In this document: positions 61,356 through 64,000 of the stretch, piece by piece
How the letters are laid out: the number at the start of each line of letters is the position of its first letter
Position numbering within the stretch: the stretch's first letter is position 1
Source: Bernardetia sp.
GTDB lineage: Bacteria > Bacteroidota > Bacteroidia > Cytophagales > Bernardetiaceae
NCBI GenBank assembly: GCA_020630575.1
Contig: JAHDBD010000014.1
Span: 62,001-126,000 of the forward strand
DNA length: 64,000 bases
Direction: 5' to 3'
Notes under the pieces: generated by a model
Seen by the model: only the letters and a program-made list of their open reading frames with translations
What the model was told of the DNA's origin: nothing
Databases searched by the model: none
Position numbers and translations under genes: made by a program

Positions 61356-61808
61356 TTAGTTAGAAGCATCTTCTATTTCTTCCAACATCCATTTTTGATT
61401 ATTGAACATAAATTTATAGATAACCAAAATTCCATTATCTATTCCTCTCATTTCATATAAAACTAGATTTGCATTGCCGATTTCCTTTACATATTCGTAT
61501 TGGTCGTATTCACTTGTTTTGTTGTCTTCAAAATCATTGAATTCCCAATTATTTTTTTGGATGAAAGTAGTCGTAATTTCTTCAAGTTCTATATGGACAC
61601 ATTTGAGAGGAAATTTTGTATGATTGACTTGAAAAACTGAATCAGAACGGTATTTTTCAAAGAATTTTTCAAAATCTGTTTCTTCTCTTTGGATAGAATT
61701 TTCTTGAGTGGAATCTGTGCTTTCTTTGATTTTGGAATCGTTATTCTGATTATTACAAGAGAATAAAGCTAGGAAAATAAGTAAAATTGAAATAGCATGT
61801 TTTTTCAT
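61356..61808 (-). CDS. Lipoprotein, DUF4348-like
   Basis: 150 residues. Lipoprotein signal AISILLIFLALFSCNNQ (Cys18). The mature domain begins DFEKFFEKYRSDSVFQVNHTKFPLKCVHIELEEITTTFI, then KNNWEFNDFEDNKTSEYDQYEYVKEI, NANLVLYEMRGIDNGILVIYKFMFNNQKWMLEEIEDA, resembling the small Bacteroidetes lipoproteins of DUF4348 (FxxFFxxFxxDSxFQxxRxxFPL). The N-terminal region of 30 residues is polar. Function unknown. Confidence 0.7.
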   Translation of the reverse strand: MKKHAISILLIFLALFSCNNQNNDSKIKESTDSTQENSIQREETDFEKFFEKYRSDSVFQVNHTKFPLKCVHIELEEITTTFIQKNNWEFNDFEDNKTSEYDQYEYVKEIGNANLVLYEMRGIDNGILVIYKFMFNNQKWMLEEIEDASN

Positions 61809-61897
61809 AGAAATGTTTGAACTTATAATTAGAATTAATAGTTTAATTTGTTACAACATAAAAATAAACTTCTTTTTTTATTTTATTTAAAAATAAA

Positions 61898-62335
61898 ATG
61901 ACTGAAAAACAGAAAATATACTGGGAAAAAGTAGAGAGAGATATTAATAAAGCTATTAGAAATAATTTTTCTGATAGCTTTATGTCAAATGCAAAATGGC
62001 TTCGTCTAATGCATAACATAATAGAAAACATCCATCTTTTCAACTGTATTCAGATTAAGAAAGTCCAAAGTGAGAGAGTAGGCATACTTTACTTTGATGA
62101 ATATACAATGTATAATTTCGATTATTGGCGAAATGGTATTGAAGGAGGTAATTCTCTAGGAGGATGGATTATTTGGAAAGAAATTGAATACTTAAATTTC
62201 CCAAAAGAATTTTTAGATGACAAAGGTAAAGTTAATCATCAGAATTTAGACAAGATTAAGAAAGTTTTAGATTCAGTTGGTAAGTTCTTACTAGAAACTG
62301 ATGATAACTCCATCAAACTGATTGCTTATAGATAA
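61898..62335 (+). CDS. Hypothetical cytoplasmic protein
   Basis: 145 residues, no signal or membrane segment. It starts TEKQKIYWEKVERDINKAIRNNFSDSFMSNAKWLRLMHNIIEN, then IQIKKVQSERVGILYFDEYTMYNFDYWRNGIEGGNSLGGWIIWKEIEYLNFPKEFLD, ending NQNLDKIKKVLDSVGKFLLETDDNSIKLIAYR-like. The two-domain alpha/beta pattern with GWIIWKEIEYL is similar to immunity-protein folds in general look only; I do not recognise a family. Its neighbours are a lipoprotein gene and a helicase gene in opposite directions. Confidence 0.65.
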   Translation: MTEKQKIYWEKVERDINKAIRNNFSDSFMSNAKWLRLMHNIIENIHLFNCIQIKKVQSERVGILYFDEYTMYNFDYWRNGIEGGNSLGGWIIWKEIEYLNFPKEFLDDKGKVNHQNLDKIKKVLDSVGKFLLETDDNSIKLIAYR

Positions 62336-62349
62336 AGGAGTGTTTGTAA

Positions 62350-62385
62350 AAACTGTCTGACACTTCAGAAGTGTCTTAACAGTTT
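62350..62385. terminator. Hairpin at the end of helicase and hypothetical genes
   Basis: AAACTGT (62350-62356) and ACAGTTT (62379-62385) enclose an inner palindrome GACACTTC-A-GAAGTGTC (62359-62375). It sits between the two convergent stops and overlaps the helicase stop codon. Confidence 0.6.
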
Positions 62386-64000
62386 AATTTGTTATTTCTA
62401 CCTTTTCCTTTTCCACCCATTCCAAAAACTTCCCATAAAACTTCCCAGTCTTCAAAACTGCTGGATTTCCTAATAAAATCAACTGTTCTTTGGCACGACT
62501 AAGCGCAACATTTAGTTTTTTATCGACGCTTTGTTTTGCATTCAATGATTCCAAAAAACGCATTTGTGCAGCGTGATTGGTTGCCATTGACAAAATAATA
62601 ATTTTTCGCTCACTTCCTTGATAGCGTTCTACGGTATCTACGGTTATTATTTTTCTTAGATTTTCGTCTAATCGTTGATAAATTTGTGCAATTTGCGCTC
62701 GGTAAGGCGTAATTACTCCAACGGTTTCTTCATCAAAATCATCTCCAAAAATTCGGTGTATGGTGCGTAAAAGTTCGACTACTCTGTCGGCTTCGTCGCT
62801 ATGAAATTTTGTTCCTTTTTCAGATTTGGTAGGAATAAATAAAACTCGTTTTTGAGCCAAGAATTTTTCTAATTCGTCTTCCGAATTTGGATTGTAATAA
62901 CTCAATTTCTCAAACTGCCTTTCGCTTCCTGCTTTCAGTGTTTTATAAAATTCTGTACTGATAAATTCGGCAATATCTTGATGCGTTCGGTACTGCGTCG
63001 AAAGCATTGCCACACATTTATTCCAATTTCGTTTTTCGGCATTTTCTACCAAACGCTCAAAAACAGACTGACTCAAATCTTCAATTCCAATTTCGTGCAA
63101 TAACGGACTTTTTGCTTTACAGAGTTTTGAAGGCTGCGTAACAACGGCAGGAAGCTGTTTTTCATCTCCAATCAAAATAAAACGCTTAAATTTTGGCAAA
63201 ATTCCACACAAATGAGGCTCTAAAAGTTGAGAAGCTTCATCAACGATAAGTGTGTCAAAAGTTAGTTTTCCTCCATTTGGGTCATCTCTATTCAGAATAC
63301 GAAGATTAGAATAAAAGGAAGAAACCGTCGAAACGAAAACTCTTGAAGTATGAATTTTGGCTTTTAGTTCGTCCAAACTTTTTGAGGCTTTTAGACTATT
63401 TGGATAGAAAACACTGTCTTCTTTTACATTTCCCAAACGAACAAAATCATCTCCACAAACGAGTTTTACTTTCTGACAAATTTCGTCTGTTGCTCGGTTT
63501 GTAAAGGCTAAAAGAACAACAATTTGATCGGTTTCATTATAGAGATAATCGACCATATTTTTGAGCATTGCCGAAGTTTTTCCAGTTCCGGGAGGACCTT
63601 GTAAAAGGAAATAATCTTTTGCAGAAAGTGCACGATTGAAGATTTCGTTTTGTTCTTGGCTTAATCCTTTATTTGTATAATCAATTTTGAAGTTCTCATC
63701 AAAACGAGGTTCTTGATTGCCATAAATAATTCCTTTTTTATGATTATCAGCACCCAAAAATTCAGCTAATGATGCGCTAAGGTCGTTAAAAGTACGTTCC
63801 ATTAAGTTCGGTTCGATGCCCCATTTTGGATACGATTCAAAAAATATTTGATTGATATGCTTACTCCAAATTTTGACAGTTACTTTTTCAGATGAAATTT
63901 CTTCAATATTTCCCTTCAAAATCTGATAGCGAAGTGGCGAATGTGCCTTTCCTTCTTGCTCTTCTTCTATTGGATAAACAACAATAATATCACCTGTTCG
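62384..64000 (-). CDS. UPF1/Dna2-like superfamily 1 helicase, 5' end cut off by window
   Basis: The frame is open to base 64000 (codons R-T-G-D-I-I-V-V-Y-P upstream of the first in-frame TTG at 63919), so about 538 residues are visible and the true start lies outside. AAA_11/AAA_12 type SF1B helicase: Q-motif-like region LSQEQNEIFNRAL, Walker A GPPGTGKTSAM, Ia LLAFTNRATDEIC, Walker B LIVDEASQLLEPH, motif III GDEKQLPAVV, motif IV-like STQYRTHQDIAEFIS, VGVITPYRAQIAQI, and the C-terminal VDTVERYQGSERKIIILS with VALSRAKEQLILLGN. ATP-dependent nucleic-acid unwinding; role unknown. The N-terminal part might hold an accessory nuclease or beta-barrel domain. Confidence 0.88.
   Translation of the reverse strand, partial: RTGDIIVVYPIEEEQEGKAHSPLRYQILKGNIEEISSEKVTVKIWSKHINQIFFESYPKWGIEPNLMERTFNDLSASLAEFLGADNHKKGIIYGNQEPRFDENFKIDYTNKGLSQEQNEIFNRALSAKDYFLLQGPPGTGKTSAMLKNMVDYLYNETDQIVVLLAFTNRATDEICQKVKLVCGDDFVRLGNVKEDSVFYPNSLKASKSLDELKAKIHTSRVFVSTVSSFYSNLRILNRDDPNGGKLTFDTLIVDEASQLLEPHLCGILPKFKRFILIGDEKQLPAVVTQPSKLCKAKSPLLHEIGIEDLSQSVFERLVENAEKRNWNKCVAMLSTQYRTHQDIAEFISTEFYKTLKAGSERQFEKLSYYNPNSEDELEKFLAQKRVLFIPTKSEKGTKFHSDEADRVVELLRTIHRIFGDDFDEETVGVITPYRAQIAQIYQRLDENLRKIITVDTVERYQGSERKIIILSMATNHAAQMRFLESLNAKQSVDKKLNVALSRAKEQLILLGNPAVLKTGKFYGKFLEWVEKEKVEITN

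Noticed and set aside
61898..62335. Immunity protein of a toxin system
   Set aside because: The general fold impression is not enough; no toxin gene, Rhs or effector gene is adjacent.
1..64000. CRISPR array, tRNA or rRNA genes, prophage, integrase or transposase
   Set aside because: I looked for regularly spaced direct repeats, cloverleaf-like G+C islands and recombinase motifs on both strands and found none.

Overview
The window is a 64 kb piece of an AT-rich (about one third G+C by eye) genome of a gliding-type Bacteroidetes bacterium, most likely of the order Cytophagales. Pointers are two secreted proteins with type IX secretion (T9SS) C-terminal sorting domains, a TonB-dependent receptor with a carboxypeptidase-like N-terminal domain, many lipoproteins, a FecR-like anti-sigma factor, promoters of the TTTG / TAnnTTTG type, and weak Shine-Dalgarno signals. 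A relative of Bernardetia/Flexibacter is my guess. I saw no rRNA, tRNA, CRISPR array, transposase, integrase or phage gene.

Layout. 1-11.5 kb: truncated uvrB, TonB-dependent receptor, YbjQ protein, GNAT acetyltransferase, an antitoxin-like/membrane-protein pair, thrC, a lipoprotein esterase, two small proteins, an M16 protease and two tandem paralogues of unknown family. 11.9-22.9 kb: BCCT transporter, YtxH protein, murC with a FecR-like gene behind its start, Tat-exported DUF1569 protein, gpmI, duplicated DUF2061 protein, rhomboid protease and an AI-2E-type permease. 23-35.7 kb: T9SS cargo, glycosyltransferase, the first of two zinc-finger/membrane/PH-like paralogues, CAP protein, ExbD, ruvX, DPP IV-like peptidase, KTSC protein, the second paralogue, proline dehydrogenase. 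35.9-43.7 kb: second AI-2E permease, a 52-residue membrane protein, VWA protein, a folding-factor pair (SurA-like), a lone TIR-domain protein and tyrS. 43.9-64 kb: double CAP protein, DUF1684 lipoprotein, large secreted unknown, YHS protein with an apparent ATT start, class C serine hydrolase and AraC regulator, pckA, a glycosyltransferase/Wza-like islet, kynU, VWA protein, DUF2167 protein, T9SS cargo, small unknowns and a truncated UPF1/Dna2-like helicase.

Most genes are housekeeping or cell-envelope genes in short units; there is no long pathway operon. Central metabolism is represented by gpmI, pckA, proline dehydrogenase, kynU and thrC; envelope building and quality control by murC, the SurA-like pair, DPP IV, rhomboid and M16 proteases. 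Between genes lie many strong hairpins and a dispersed inverted-repeat family, which gives this chromosome much of its non-coding structure.

The best candidates for undescribed biology are the solitary TIR protein with an N-terminal helical module, the two RING/U-box-like membrane paralogues, the translationally coupled tandem paralogues at 10.5-11.5 kb, and the YHS gene whose signal peptide only appears if translation starts at ATT. No complete multi-gene defence system was found.
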